Origin: Mesorhizobium sp.
Lineage (GTDB): Bacteria > Pseudomonadota > Alphaproteobacteria > Rhizobiales > Rhizobiaceae
Direction: 5' to 3'
Length of the DNA: 64,000 bases
Assembly (NCBI GenBank): GCA_004017275.1
Contig: SAKE01000003.1
Span: 124,001 to 188,000 of the forward strand
The position numbers and the translations under genes were made by a program. The notes below the pieces were generated by a model. The model was not told the origin of the DNA, ran no database searches, and saw only the letters and a list, made by a program, of their open reading frames with translations. Below, piece after piece: positions 48,838 through 57,555 of the stretch (its first letter is position 1; each line of letters opens with the position of its first letter).

Positions 48838-48907
48838 GAGCATGATCTCCGGACAAACGGTTTCGTTTGTCTGAGAAAACCGGCTTCCACTTTTCGGGAC
48901 CATGCTC
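48838..48907. repeat. Palindromic intergenic repeat abutting the alpha-E stop codon
   Basis: Outer arms GAGCATGAT and ACCATGCTC (ending 48907) with inner arms GACAAAC...GTTTGTC. It is the type of 70-base nested palindrome commonly seen between rhizobial genes. Its end enters the alpha-E stop codon (48906-48908). Different in sequence from the other two elements of this operon. Confidence 0.8.
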
Positions 48908-49847
48908 AATTGAACCGATAATCTTGTGCGATTTCGTCGCCGAGCTTGGTGTTGTCGCGAATGAAACTGGCCAGGAATTCATGCAGGCCGGCGTCGAATA
49001 TGTCCTTGATCGATCCGGCTCTCAGCATGGCCTGCGTCTTGTCGGCCGTCGCATGGCAGGCATGGCGTTCGCCGTAATCGTCGCCGAGGAATTTTAGGTG
49101 CTCCGACAGGAAGCGATAGCAGAAAGTCAGCGAACGCGGCATGCGGACATTGAGGATCAGATAGTCGGCAATATTGGCCGGCTTGTAGTCGGCGTCGTAG
49201 ACCCAGCGATAAGAGCGATGCGCCGACACCGAACGCAGGATCGATTCCCACTGATAGTTATCGAGCGTCGAGCCAACCCAGGAGATCGACGGCAGGAGCA
49301 CATAGTATTTCACGTCGAGGATGCGCGCCGTGTTATCGGCGCGCTCGACATAGGTGCCGAGCTGCGAGAAATCGAAGATCTCGTTGCGCAGCATGGTGCC
49401 ATAGAACGAGCCCCGGATCAGCGCCGTCTCGCGCTTGATCGCGTCGAGCACGGTGGGCAGGTCGCGCTCGTCGATCGGCCTTGCCAGCATCCGCTTCAGC
49501 GACATCCAAGCTTCGTTTATGCTTTCCCAGGTCTCACGCGTCAACGCCGTGCGCACCATGCGGGCATTGTTGCGGGCCGTCTCGATCGACGACATCGTGC
49601 TCGACGGGTTCGACGTGTCGCGCAAAAGAAAGTCGGCGACATTAGCGGCGGTATAGTCAGAATATTTCTGGCTGAAGGTGGCGTCAGAACCAGCGCTGAG
49701 CAACACCGAATTCCACTCTTCCGAGGCGCTCTGGGTACGAGTTAGCGCCATGCGCAAGCCGGCATCGACCAGCCGGGCCATATTCTCAGCCCGCTCGATA
49801 TAGCGGTTCATCCAGTAGAGCCCATTGGCGGTTCGGCCGAGAAGCAT
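48906..49847 (-). CDS. Alpha-E domain protein
   Basis: 313 residues, predicted all-helical, starting MLLGRTANGLYWMNRYIERAEN, the alpha-E family opening. Other family pieces are ETARNNARMVRTALTRETWE, LIRGSFYGTMLRNEIFDF, YVERADNTARILDVKYYVLLP and HLKFLGDDYGERHACH. Alpha-E proteins occur next to circularly permuted ATP-grasp enzymes and transglutaminase-like proteins, where they are proposed to serve peptide-ligation systems. Biochemistry is unknown. It is downstream of the ATP-grasp gene. Confidence 0.9.
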   Translation of the reverse strand: MLLGRTANGLYWMNRYIERAENMARLVDAGLRMALTRTQSASEEWNSVLLSAGSDATFSQKYSDYTAANVADFLLRDTSNPSSTMSSIETARNNARMVRTALTRETWESINEAWMSLKRMLARPIDERDLPTVLDAIKRETALIRGSFYGTMLRNEIFDFSQLGTYVERADNTARILDVKYYVLLPSISWVGSTLDNYQWESILRSVSAHRSYRWVYDADYKPANIADYLILNVRMPRSLTFCYRFLSEHLKFLGDDYGERHACHATADKTQAMLRAGSIKDIFDAGLHEFLASFIRDNTKLGDEIAQDYRFN

Positions 49848-49865
49848 GGAAAAGGCCCTTCGGGC

Positions 49866-49983
49866 TAGTGAGTAGGGAATAGGGTGTAGTGAGTAGTACG
49901 TCTTTGAATCTCAATTGAATATGGCATGCGCTTCCCCTCTACTTTCACTACTGCCTACTGCCTACTTCCCTATTCACTCACTC
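49866..49983. repeat. Heptamer-periodic inverted repeat between ATP-grasp and alpha-E genes
   Basis: The left arm is built of 7-base units (TAGTGAG, TAGGGAA, TAGGGTG, TAGTGAG, from 49866). The right arm on the other strand has GGAAGTA, GGCAGTA, GGCAGTA units, ending at about 49983. The arms can fold into an imperfect long hairpin around a 40-base AT-rich centre. It fills the whole spacer between the two genes. Confidence 0.7.
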
Positions 49984-51418
49984 AATCATCCAACACCCAC
50001 GTATCCTTCGTCCCGCCACCCTGCGAGGAATTGACCACCAGCGAACCCTCCTTGAGCGCGACGCGGGTTAGCCCGCCGGGCACGATCTGGATGCGGTCGG
50101 AGACCAGCACATAGGGCCTGAGATCGACATGGCGCGGCGCCAACCCCTTCTCCGTCAGAATCGGGCATGTCGACAGCGCCAGCGTCGGCTGGGCGATGTA
50201 ATTGGAGGGCTTGGCCGCCAGTTTCTTGGCAAAGGTCTCGCATTCCTTCTTGGTCGCAGCCGGCCCGACCAGCATGCCGTAGCCGCCGGAACCGTGCACT
50301 TCCTTGATCACCAGCTCGTCGATGTGTTCGAGCACGTATTTCAGACTGTCCGGCTCCGAGCAGCGCCAGGTCGGAATGTTGCCGAGGATCGCCTTGCGGC
50401 CGGTGTAGAATTCGATGATCTCGGGCATGTAGGAATAGATCGCCTTATCGTCGGCGATGCCGGTGCCCGGCGCATTGGCGATGGTGATGTTGCCGGCGCG
50501 ATAGACATCCATGATGCCGGGTATGCCAAGTGCCGAATCCGGCCGGAAGGTCAGAGGGTCGAGGAAGGAATCGTCGACGCGGCGGTAGAGCACATCGATC
50601 TGCTTGTAGCCTTCGGTCGTGCGCATCGCGACATGGCCGTCGACGACGCGCAGATCCTGGCCCTCGACCAGTTGCACACCCATCTGGTCAGCGAGGAAGG
50701 CGTGTTCGAAATAGGCGGAGTTGAAGCTGCCGGGCGTCAGCACCGCGATGGTCGGCGCGCCCTTGGTGCTTTGCGGCCGCACCGCCGCCAGCGACTGGCG
50801 TAGAAGTTGCGGGTAGTTCTCCACCGGCCGCACCTTGATCTTCTGGAACAGTTCGGGGAACAGCTGCATCATCGTCTCGCGGTTCTCCAGCATGTAGGAG
50901 ACGCCAGACGGCGTGCGCGCATTGTCCTCCAGCACATAGAATTCGTCCTCCGAGATCCGGACAATATCGACGCCGATGATGTGGGTATAGACGCCGGCCG
51001 GCGGACGCACGCCGATCATTTCGGGCAGAAACGCCTCGTTCCTGGCGATTAGTTCCCGGGGAACGCGACCTGCGCGCAGGATCTCCTGGCGATGGTAGAT
51101 GTCGTCGAGGAACGCGTTCAGCGCCTGCACGCGCTGCTCGATGCCTTGCGTGAGGCGCCGCCATTCATTGCCTGAAATGATGCGTGGAACGATATCGAAC
51201 GGGATCAGCCGCTCGGAGGCTTCCTGCTCGCCATAGACGGCGAAGGTAATGCCGGTCTTGCGGAAGACGCGTTCGGCGTCCTGCATCTTCTCGGTCAACC
51301 TGGCCGGATCCTGCTCCTTCAGCCAGCGATCATAAGCCGAATATGGTCTTCTCAATCCGGAGACTTCCGGAAGCATTTCATCGAACGCTGCCAATCGCAT
51401 ACTCCCCTGTGACTCCAT
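49982..51418 (-). CDS. Circularly permuted type 2 ATP-grasp protein
   Basis: 478 residues from the ATG at 51418. An in-frame TTG at 51451 and an ATG at 51400 are alternatives with no decisive ribosome site. Family markers: FRKTGITFAVYGEQEASERLIPFD, LNAFLDDIYH, GVDIVRISEDEFYVLEDNARTPSGVSYMLENR, GIADDKAIYSYMPEIIEFY, VHGSGGYGMLVGP. The family is proposed to ligate amino acids or peptides using ATP. First gene of the Anbu module, so probably supplies the ligase step. Confidence 0.9.
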   Translation of the reverse strand: MESQGSMRLAAFDEMLPEVSGLRRPYSAYDRWLKEQDPARLTEKMQDAERVFRKTGITFAVYGEQEASERLIPFDIVPRIISGNEWRRLTQGIEQRVQALNAFLDDIYHRQEILRAGRVPRELIARNEAFLPEMIGVRPPAGVYTHIIGVDIVRISEDEFYVLEDNARTPSGVSYMLENRETMMQLFPELFQKIKVRPVENYPQLLRQSLAAVRPQSTKGAPTIAVLTPGSFNSAYFEHAFLADQMGVQLVEGQDLRVVDGHVAMRTTEGYKQIDVLYRRVDDSFLDPLTFRPDSALGIPGIMDVYRAGNITIANAPGTGIADDKAIYSYMPEIIEFYTGRKAILGNIPTWRCSEPDSLKYVLEHIDELVIKEVHGSGGYGMLVGPAATKKECETFAKKLAAKPSNYIAQPTLALSTCPILTEKGLAPRHVDLRPYVLVSDRIQIVPGGLTRVALKEGSLVVNSSQGGGTKDTWVLDD

Positions 51419-51565
51419 TTCACTGGCGTCGCCGGAGAAAATCAAGCGCAATCGGTGATTTGGGAGATACGGGCGATCAGTACGTTGCGCCTGCCTAAAA
51501 TTGAGGCAGCCGAAATATGACCTTGGTCAGGCTTTGCCTCGTGCCCGGGCAAATACGTTTCCCGG

Positions 51566-51802
51566 CTAGAAAGCTCGGAACGTGACGACGGTGAACGTGT
51601 CCTTGATGCCGGGGAGAATCTGCACCTTCTCGTTGACGAAGTGGCCGACGTCTTCCTCGTCATCGACATAGAATTTGGCGAGCAGGTCGTAATTGCCGGC
51701 CGTGGAATAGATTTCCGAGGCGATCTCGGCATCGGCAAGCGCGCTGGCAACCTCATAGGATTTGCCCAACTCGCATTTGATCTGCACGAAAAACGCCTTC
51801 AT
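51566..51802 (-). CDS. Stand-alone Lrp/AsnC ligand-binding (RAM) domain protein
   Basis: 78 residues, only the RAM effector domain: MKAFFVQIKCELGKSYEVASAL, IYSTAGNYDLLAKFYVDDEEDVGHFV, LPGIKDTFTVVTF. The helix-turn-helix half of Lrp/AsnC regulators is absent. Such small proteins bind amino acids and may modulate full-length Lrp proteins. It lies upstream of the ATP-grasp gene (148 bases) on the same strand. The 268-base stretch beyond it (51803-52070) contains nothing I can name. Confidence 0.88.
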   Translation of the reverse strand: MKAFFVQIKCELGKSYEVASALADAEIASEIYSTAGNYDLLAKFYVDDEEDVGHFVNEKVQILPGIKDTFTVVTFRAF

Positions 51803-52070
51803 GGCTTCGTCCCGCTAAACGTCCAAGTCCAAGCGGCCCTTCTGGCAGACTGGAGGCGGGCTTTCAAGCGCTGGAATCCGCACTCAGCCGGCCCGAGCCC
51901 GGGCTACGGCCTCACGCGGCTCTGCAACCGGCATGCGGCCTGCCGCCCGATCGCTGGCGAATATTCGCAATCGCTGAAACCGCGATGCGCTGCCAAGCGT
52001 ATGTTATGATGCTTCTTCAGACAGCGCTATTTTCGAGGGACGCTATTTCGAGGGGCTACGGAGACAGGCC

Positions 52071-52490
52071 ATGCGTCGCGCTTTTTTCGCATTCGCAGTC
52101 GTTCCATTCATCTTCATGTCGTCGGCCTTTGCCGGCGATGCCGAGATCAAGGCAGGACAATCTGTCATCGACGGTCAACTGAAGGCACTCATCGCCAATG
52201 ACGGTGCCAAGGCCTACAGCTTCGCCGCTCCGAATGTGAAACGGATCTTCCCGACCGTCGATGCCTTCATGAACATGGTGACCAACGGCTACCCGCCGGT
52301 GCGCAAGCCGCAGACCTATTCCTTCGGCAAGGTCGAGGAGACGGCGCCGGGGTCGATCGTCCAGCAGGTGCTGATCGTCGGCCCCGACGGTAAGGACTAC
52401 GAGGCTGTCTACACGCTCCAGCAACAGCCGGACGGCACGTTCCAGATCACCGGCTGCAGCTTGCGTGCGTCGAATTCGCTCAGCACTTGA
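52071..52490 (+). CDS. DUF4864 family secreted protein
   Basis: 139 residues with a signal peptide (FFAFAVVPFIFMSSAFA). The mature part has the DUF4864 form: VIDGQLKALIANDGAKAYSFAAP, FPTVDAFMNMVTNGYPPVRKP and GKDYEAVYTLQQQPDGTFQITGC. It is probably periplasmic. The fold is likely related to the SnoaL/NTF2-like group, but the function is unknown. Monocistronic, converging with the glycosyltransferase-like gene. Confidence 0.88.
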   Translation: MRRAFFAFAVVPFIFMSSAFAGDAEIKAGQSVIDGQLKALIANDGAKAYSFAAPNVKRIFPTVDAFMNMVTNGYPPVRKPQTYSFGKVEETAPGSIVQQVLIVGPDGKDYEAVYTLQQQPDGTFQITGCSLRASNSLST

Positions 52491-52512
52491 GACAGGCGAG
52501 CTGTCAGGCGGT

Positions 52513-53940
52513 TCAATCTTGCCGCCGGTAAAGTGCCCAGCGAAGGCCCGAAAGACCCCAATTTGCCGTGACGTCGGTGCGTACATATTTGACCGCGCAA
52601 TCGGCCGGCTGGATGTCGGGAAATTGCGTGTCGGCGGTGTCCTCGAGGATCAACCATGCTGGATGATCCGAGCATATCCTGTAGTCCTTGACCAGCGACG
52701 CGCGGTGCCCTGTCTGCCGGGCAAAGTGGTCGACGACCATGCCGGTGTGGAAATCATGATTACTTGCATAAGTGGTGTCGCCATCTTGCGTCACCCACGC
52801 CACCATCATGGAATAGGAACCACGGCCATATTGATAGAATTGAAGCAGCGACGACGCATTGCCGATCAGGATTGCCACGAGGCCCGTCACTGCCAGCAAC
52901 CGGTATCGGCCTCCGGAATCGAAAACCCGGCCGAGAAGCTCGCCGCACCAAAGCAGCAAGAATGTCGCGCTGACGAGAAAATAGCGTGGGAACTCGAGAT
53001 TGGGCAGGTGGGCGGCCGCCATGAGGAAGGGCAACCCTACGACACCGATAACGTAGAGGCTGGCACGACGATCGCGCCAGATGCATGCGCAAGCGCAGAC
53101 AAGACCGCAAGCGGCAACAATGCAAACCCAGTCACCAATCCAAGATGGGAGACCGAAGAGGTAGCGGATCATTCCGCCATATCCTGTCGCGAAAGCCTGC
53201 ACAGAGAACGGCGAAGCGCCGCCGACACGGAAGCCGAACAACAGCCTGCCGACGAGCACGCAGGCAGCGAGCGGCAGTACGGCCATGAAGGATGACGTAA
53301 AAATCAGCCCGACCTCGGTGTTAGTCGTGCCGAGACTGCCGGTGCGCCGCCAGACCAGCCAGCCGGTCCAGACTACAAGCACGGCTATGGTCTCCATCAT
53401 GGTGAGATGGGACAGAAAGCCGAGCAGGACCATCACCGCGAAAGCGATGCCCGAGTCACGCTGGTCAAGCCGGCGCTCCAGAAATGTGACCGAAAGGACC
53501 GTGAACAGCACCAGGCCGGCATAGCCTCTCGCCTCGGAGCCGTAATGGACCATCGGATAGCTCGTCGCAAACAGCAGGGCCGTTGCAACAGCCGTGGACC
53601 GTCCGCGCGCAGCCGCCGCCACGCCGGCCGTCACGATGGTGGCAGCTCCGAGAGCTATCGACAGGCCACGCTGCAGCACTGGCGAAACATCGGGACCCAC
53701 GAGGTATAGGTAGATCGAGTTCAGGAAATGATTGTTGTCGTGATTTATGTGCCAGAATATCTGGTCGACCGAGGTAATCGGCTCAAGCAGGACAAAGCTC
53801 CAGATCTCGTCCAACCAGAGATCGCCACGCGCACCCAGCAACCGCAATACGAGACCGGCCACCGTGATCGCAAAAATAACGAACGACAGGCCCACGCTCC
53901 ATCGCTGGAGCGTTGCCGGTGGCGAGCTATCGGCAATCAC
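52513..53940 (-). CDS. GT-C-type polytopic membrane protein, glycosyltransferase 39-like
   Basis: 475 residues with about ten to twelve membrane helices. The first periplasmic loop carries GDLWLDEIWSFV, with the Asp-Glu pair typical of lipid-linked sugar-using GT-C enzymes. A soluble C-terminal part (ASNHDFHTGMVVDHFARQ, VKYVRTDVTANWG) follows. Such proteins transfer sugars to lipid A, polysaccharides or proteins at the periplasmic face. The acceptor is unknown. No surface-polysaccharide genes lie next to it. Base composition is slightly more AT-rich upstream (53941-54046). Confidence 0.75.
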   Translation of the reverse strand: MIADSSPPATLQRWSVGLSFVIFAITVAGLVLRLLGARGDLWLDEIWSFVLLEPITSVDQIFWHINHDNNHFLNSIYLYLVGPDVSPVLQRGLSIALGAATIVTAGVAAAARGRSTAVATALLFATSYPMVHYGSEARGYAGLVLFTVLSVTFLERRLDQRDSGIAFAVMVLLGFLSHLTMMETIAVLVVWTGWLVWRRTGSLGTTNTEVGLIFTSSFMAVLPLAACVLVGRLLFGFRVGGASPFSVQAFATGYGGMIRYLFGLPSWIGDWVCIVAACGLVCACACIWRDRRASLYVIGVVGLPFLMAAAHLPNLEFPRYFLVSATFLLLWCGELLGRVFDSGGRYRLLAVTGLVAILIGNASSLLQFYQYGRGSYSMMVAWVTQDGDTTYASNHDFHTGMVVDHFARQTGHRASLVKDYRICSDHPAWLILEDTADTQFPDIQPADCAVKYVRTDVTANWGLSGLRWALYRRQD

Positions 53941-54046
53941 ATTGGAGGATTCTACTTTAGAACCTCCGGTAGAGGCATTTGTTGAGAGGACCAGTTTCTC
54001 GTCCCTCGCCTGAAATACAGCCCGGGAGAATTACCCCTAATTCCGT

Positions 54047-55201
54047 TTAGAAAGAGTTCTGTGACAGTCTACTGTTCACGGGCAGGTCACCTTTGGCCCA
54101 ACCCTCGGTGATCTCGGCGCCGCGCGTCTCGAAGGTTCCGGTCTCGATCGCGGCGCGAATGTCCTGCATCAGCTTTTGATAGTAGGAAAGATTGTTCCAG
54201 GTCAAAAGCATCGCGCCGAGCGCCTCTTGCGAGCGCACCAGATGGTGCAGATAGGCGCGAGAGTAATCCCGGGCGGCCGGGCAGTCGCTTTCCTCGTCCA
54301 GAGGACGTGGATCGTCGGCATGGCGGGCGTTGCGCAGATTGACCTTGCCGCGCCTTGTATAGGCAAGACCATGCCGGCCGGCCCGTGTCGGCATCACGCA
54401 ATCGAACATGTCGATGCCGCGCGCCACTGATTTCAGGATATCGTCGGGCGTGCCGACGCCCATGAGATAGCGCGGTTTGTCCTCAGGCAGTTCCGGACAG
54501 GTGATGTCGAGCATCTCCAGCATCACCGCCTGCGGCTCGCCAACGGCAAGGCCACCGACCGCATAGCCTTTCAACTCCATCGCGCTCAGCGCTTGCGCCG
54601 ATCGCACTCTAAGTGCCGCATTGTCGCCGCCTTGCACGATGCCGAACATCGCCTTGCCCGGCTGGTCGCCGAACGCCATCTTGCAGCGTTCGGCCCAGCG
54701 CAGCGACAGCTCCATCGCGCGCTCGATCTCCTTTATCTCGGCCGGCAGCGCCGTGCATTCGTCGAGCTGCATCTGGATGTCGGAATCGAGCAATCCCTGG
54801 ATCTCTATCGAGCGTTCCGGCGACATCTCATAGGCGGCGCCGTCGATATGCGAGCGGAAGGTGACGCCCTTCTCGGTCAGCTTTCTCAGCTTCGACAGCG
54901 ACATCACCTGGAAGCCGCCACTGTCGGTCAGGATCGGATACGGCCAGCGGGCGAATTCATGCAAGCCGCCGAGCCGCGCCACGCGCTCGGCGCCGGGCCG
55001 CAGCATCAGATGATAGGTATTGCCCAGGATGATGTCGGCGCCGACGCCGCGCACCTGGTCCATGTACATGGTCTTGACCGTGCCGCCGGTTCCGACCGGC
55101 ATGAAGGCCGGCGTGCGGATTTCGCCGCGCGGCATGTCGATCACGCCGCGCCGCGCTCTGCCGTCAGTCGCCAGAACCTTGAAGCTGAACGGCTTAGGCA
55201 T
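54047..55201 (-). CDS. tgt: tRNA-guanine transglycosylase with degenerate zinc site
   Basis: 384 residues. The catalytic residues are retained: Asp93 in [20 protein letters not shown] for preQ1 binding and Asp267 in [10 protein letters not shown]. The structural zinc site normally has three Cys (CxCxxC) and one His. Here these positions are Ser305, Cys307, Ala310 and Asn336 ([31 protein letters not shown]), so three of four ligands are lost. Tgt inserts preQ1 at position 34 of tRNAs for queuosine. The ATG at 55201 overlaps the stop of the small upstream gene. Confidence 0.95.
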   Translation of the reverse strand: MPKPFSFKVLATDGRARRGVIDMPRGEIRTPAFMPVGTGGTVKTMYMDQVRGVGADIILGNTYHLMLRPGAERVARLGGLHEFARWPYPILTDSGGFQVMSLSKLRKLTEKGVTFRSHIDGAAYEMSPERSIEIQGLLDSDIQMQLDECTALPAEIKEIERAMELSLRWAERCKMAFGDQPGKAMFGIVQGGDNAALRVRSAQALSAMELKGYAVGGLAVGEPQAVMLEMLDITCPELPEDKPRYLMGVGTPDDILKSVARGIDMFDCVMPTRAGRHGLAYTRRGKVNLRNARHADDPRPLDEESDCPAARDYSRAYLHHLVRSQEALGAMLLTWNNLSYYQKLMQDIRAAIETGTFETRGAEITEGWAKGDLPVNSRLSQNSF

Positions 55202-55463
55202 TGAATTCCTTGTCGTGCACCGGGGCGTCCGGTGCCTGCTTGTCGAGCGACTGGCGATAGTGGATGCAGCCGCGCATGAATTTCGGCCAGGGCGGCACGG
55301 CGATCGACGACTCGGTCTTCTCCGGCAAAAGGTCCCACAAATCGGGGTGATGCCAGCACAATTCATGGCCGGTTGAATCGCGGTGCTGGCGAATGCCAGC
55401 ACGCAGGTTTTTCACTTCCGCGATCAGCGCATCGCGGTCAAAGGTCAGCAGATCATCGTCCAT
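55194..55463 (-). CDS. Small protein between queA and tgt
   Basis: 89 residues from the ATG at 55463. It overlaps the end of queA by 11 bases, and its stop overlaps the tgt start by 8 bases, so it is translationally linked to both. Sequence features are [23 protein letters not shown] and [18 protein letters not shown], rich in His, Trp and Cys. I do not recognise the family. Location suggests a role in queuosine synthesis or simple hitchhiking. Confidence 0.8.
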   Translation of the reverse strand: MDDDLLTFDRDALIAEVKNLRAGIRQHRDSTGHELCWHHPDLWDLLPEKTESSIAVPPWPKFMRGCIHYRQSLDKQAPDAPVHDKEFNA

Positions 55464-56541
55464 CGCTCGTCTCCGCTCGATAAAGCAGGCTTGCGTCGCC
55501 ATAGGAATAGAACCTGTATCGGTTCTCGATCGCATGTGCATAGGCCGCACGCATCGTCTCAAGACCGCTGAAGGCCGAAACCAGCATGAACAACGTCGAG
55601 CGCGGCAGATGGAAGTTGGTCATCAGCATGTCGGCGGTGCGAAAACGATAGCCGGGCGTGATGAAGATGTCGGTCGGGCCGGACCAGGCAAGCAGAGTGC
55701 CGTCCTCACGCGCCGCACTCTCCAGCAGGCGCAGCGAGGTCGTGCCGACGGCGACGATGCGCCCCCCCTTTGCCCTGGCCGCATTGAGCGCATCCGCTGT
55801 TTCCGCGCTGACCGAACCGGTCTCGGCATGCATCTTGTGGTCGGCGGTGTCGTCAGCCTTGACCGGCAGGAACGTGCCGGCGCCGACATGCAAGGTGACG
55901 AAGCGGCGTTCGATGCCCTTGGCGTCAAGCGTTGCAAACAGCTCCGGCGTGAAATGCAGGCCCGCCGTCGGTGCCGCGACGGCGCCTTCCTCGCGGGCAT
56001 AGATGGTCTGGTAGTCGGCTCGGTCGCGTTCGTCGTCGTCGCGCTTCGAGGCGATATAGGGCGGCAGCGGAATGTGGCCGACCGCGTGCAGCGCCTCGTC
56101 GAGGAAAGGTCCCGACAGGTCGAAGCCAAGCAGTGCTTCGCCGCCCTCGCCCTTCTCGATCACCGTGGCGTCAAGCTGGCCGAGGAAACAGGAATTGCCG
56201 TCATGACCGAAATGGATGCGGTCGCCTGCAGCGATGCGCTTGCCCGGCCGCATGAAGGCCAGCCAACGGTCCGGCGCCATGCGCATATGCAGCGTGGCTT
56301 CGACCTGCGCCCGTGCCTCGCCGCGCCGCCTGATACCTTTGAGCTGCGCCGGAATGACCTTGGTGTCGTTGAAAACCAGCACGTCGCCGGCCCTGAGCAA
56401 GGACGGCAGGTCGCCAACCCTGCGGTCGTCGAGCCCTTCGCCCGGCTTGACCACAAGCATCCTGGCGCTGTCGCGCGGCTCTGCCGGGCGCAGCGCGATG
56501 CGCTCCTCCGGCAGATCGAAGTCAAAGAGATCGACACGCAT
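55453..56541 (-). CDS. queA: S-adenosylmethionine:tRNA ribosyltransferase-isomerase
   Basis: 362 residues. Typical QueA blocks: [53 protein letters not shown]-like [37 protein letters not shown] and [18 protein letters not shown]. The enzyme forms epoxyqueuosine from preQ1-tRNA and SAM, the step after Tgt. The ATG overlaps the stop of the DMT-type gene (TGATG). Confidence 0.97.
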   Translation of the reverse strand: MRVDLFDFDLPEERIALRPAEPRDSARMLVVKPGEGLDDRRVGDLPSLLRAGDVLVFNDTKVIPAQLKGIRRRGEARAQVEATLHMRMAPDRWLAFMRPGKRIAAGDRIHFGHDGNSCFLGQLDATVIEKGEGGEALLGFDLSGPFLDEALHAVGHIPLPPYIASKRDDDERDRADYQTIYAREEGAVAAPTAGLHFTPELFATLDAKGIERRFVTLHVGAGTFLPVKADDTADHKMHAETGSVSAETADALNAARAKGGRIVAVGTTSLRLLESAAREDGTLLAWSGPTDIFITPGYRFRTADMLMTNFHLPRSTLFMLVSAFSGLETMRAAYAHAIENRYRFYSYGDASLLYRAETSDGR

Positions 56542-56990
56542 CAGTAGAGCCGGACGAGCAGCGCCCCGGCCAAGAGCAGCACCGCGCCGGCGACGCGGCC
56601 GAGCGAGATTTCACGCACTGCGACGCCCAGGAAGCCGACGCGGTCGATGAGCATGCCGGCCAGCAGCTGGCCAGCGACCAGAAACGCCATCAGAGCGGCG
56701 GCGCCGATGCGTGGCGTGAGAATCGTCGACAGCGTGACATAGAAACCGCCGAGCATGCCGCCGGCGACGAACACCCAGGGCGCCGGCGCCTTCCAGTCGA
56801 GCGAGAGGCCTTGCAGTTTCACCACCGCAACGGAGATGATGCCGAGCACGATCGCACCCGACAGGAATGAAAACGCAGCCGCCGCGACCGGGAGACCCAG
56901 GCCGCGCGCCAGCTGCGAATTGATCGGCGCCTGAATGGCAATGAAGGCGCCGGATAGGATGCCGAGAAGCGACCAGACGACGCCCATCAT
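56541..56990 (-). CDS. DMT superfamily YdcZ-like (DUF606) membrane protein
   Basis: 149 residues, five hydrophobic helices; [32 protein letters not shown] is the characteristic YdcZ/DUF606 opening. Members are half-size drug/metabolite-like transporters that act as dimers. It sits inside the ppi-queA run and overlaps queA by one base. The substrate is unknown; a queuosine precursor is conceivable only by position. Confidence 0.85.
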   Translation of the reverse strand: MMGVVWSLLGILSGAFIAIQAPINSQLARGLGLPVAAAAFSFLSGAIVLGIISVAVVKLQGLSLDWKAPAPWVFVAGGMLGGFYVTLSTILTPRIGAAALMAFLVAGQLLAGMLIDRVGFLGVAVREISLGRVAGAVLLLAGALLVRLY

Positions 56991-57002
56991 TGTCGTTTAC
57001 CC

Positions 57003-57515
57003 TTACTTGACGTCGGCCGCGACCTTCAGCGACACGATCTTGTCGGGATCCTGCACCGGCTCGCCGCGCTTGATCTTGTCGACATTGTCCATGCCTTCGA
57101 TGACCTGGCCCCAGACGGTGTACTGACGGTTGAGGAAGGCTGCGTCGTCGAAACAGATGAAGAACTGCGAATTGGCCGAGTTCGGATTCTGCGAACGGGC
57201 CATCGAACAGGTGCCACGGGCATGGTTGGCGTTGGAAAATTCGGCCTTCAGATCCGGCTTTTCCGAGCCACCCATGCCCGCGCGCGACGGCGCGAAGGAA
57301 GGCTTGCTGGAATTGCCGAACTTGATATCGCCGGTCTGCGCCATGAAGCCCTCGATGACGCGGTGGAAGACCACGCCGTCATAGGCGCCTTCACGAGCCA
57401 GTTCCTTGATGCGGGCGACATGGCCGGGTGCCAGGTCAGGGAAAAGTTCGATGACGACCTTGCCCTTGGTCGTTTCCATAATGAGCGCGTTTTCGCGGTC
57501 CTTGATTTCGGCCAT
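57003..57515 (-). CDS. Cytoplasmic cyclophilin-type peptidyl-prolyl isomerase
   Basis: 170 residues without a signal peptide: VVIELFPDLAPGHVARIKELA, GVVFHRVIEGFMAQTGD, MARSQNPNSANSQFFICF. Residues of the cyclophilin active site (Arg, Phe, Gln in FHRVIEGFMAQTGD; SQFFI) are present. It catalyses cis-trans isomerisation of proline bonds. It follows the exported paralogue by 40 bases, giving a cytoplasmic/periplasmic pair. Confidence 0.95.
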   Translation of the reverse strand: MAEIKDRENALIMETTKGKVVIELFPDLAPGHVARIKELAREGAYDGVVFHRVIEGFMAQTGDIKFGNSSKPSFAPSRAGMGGSEKPDLKAEFSNANHARGTCSMARSQNPNSANSQFFICFDDAAFLNRQYTVWGQVIEGMDNVDKIKRGEPVQDPDKIVSLKVAADVK

Positions 57516-57555
57516 GTCGGATATCCTTTTGAGAAAACAGAGTTATTTGACAATT

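Noticed and set aside
49866..49983. CRISPR-like array
   Set aside because: Units are seven bases with no unique spacers and no cas genes nearby.
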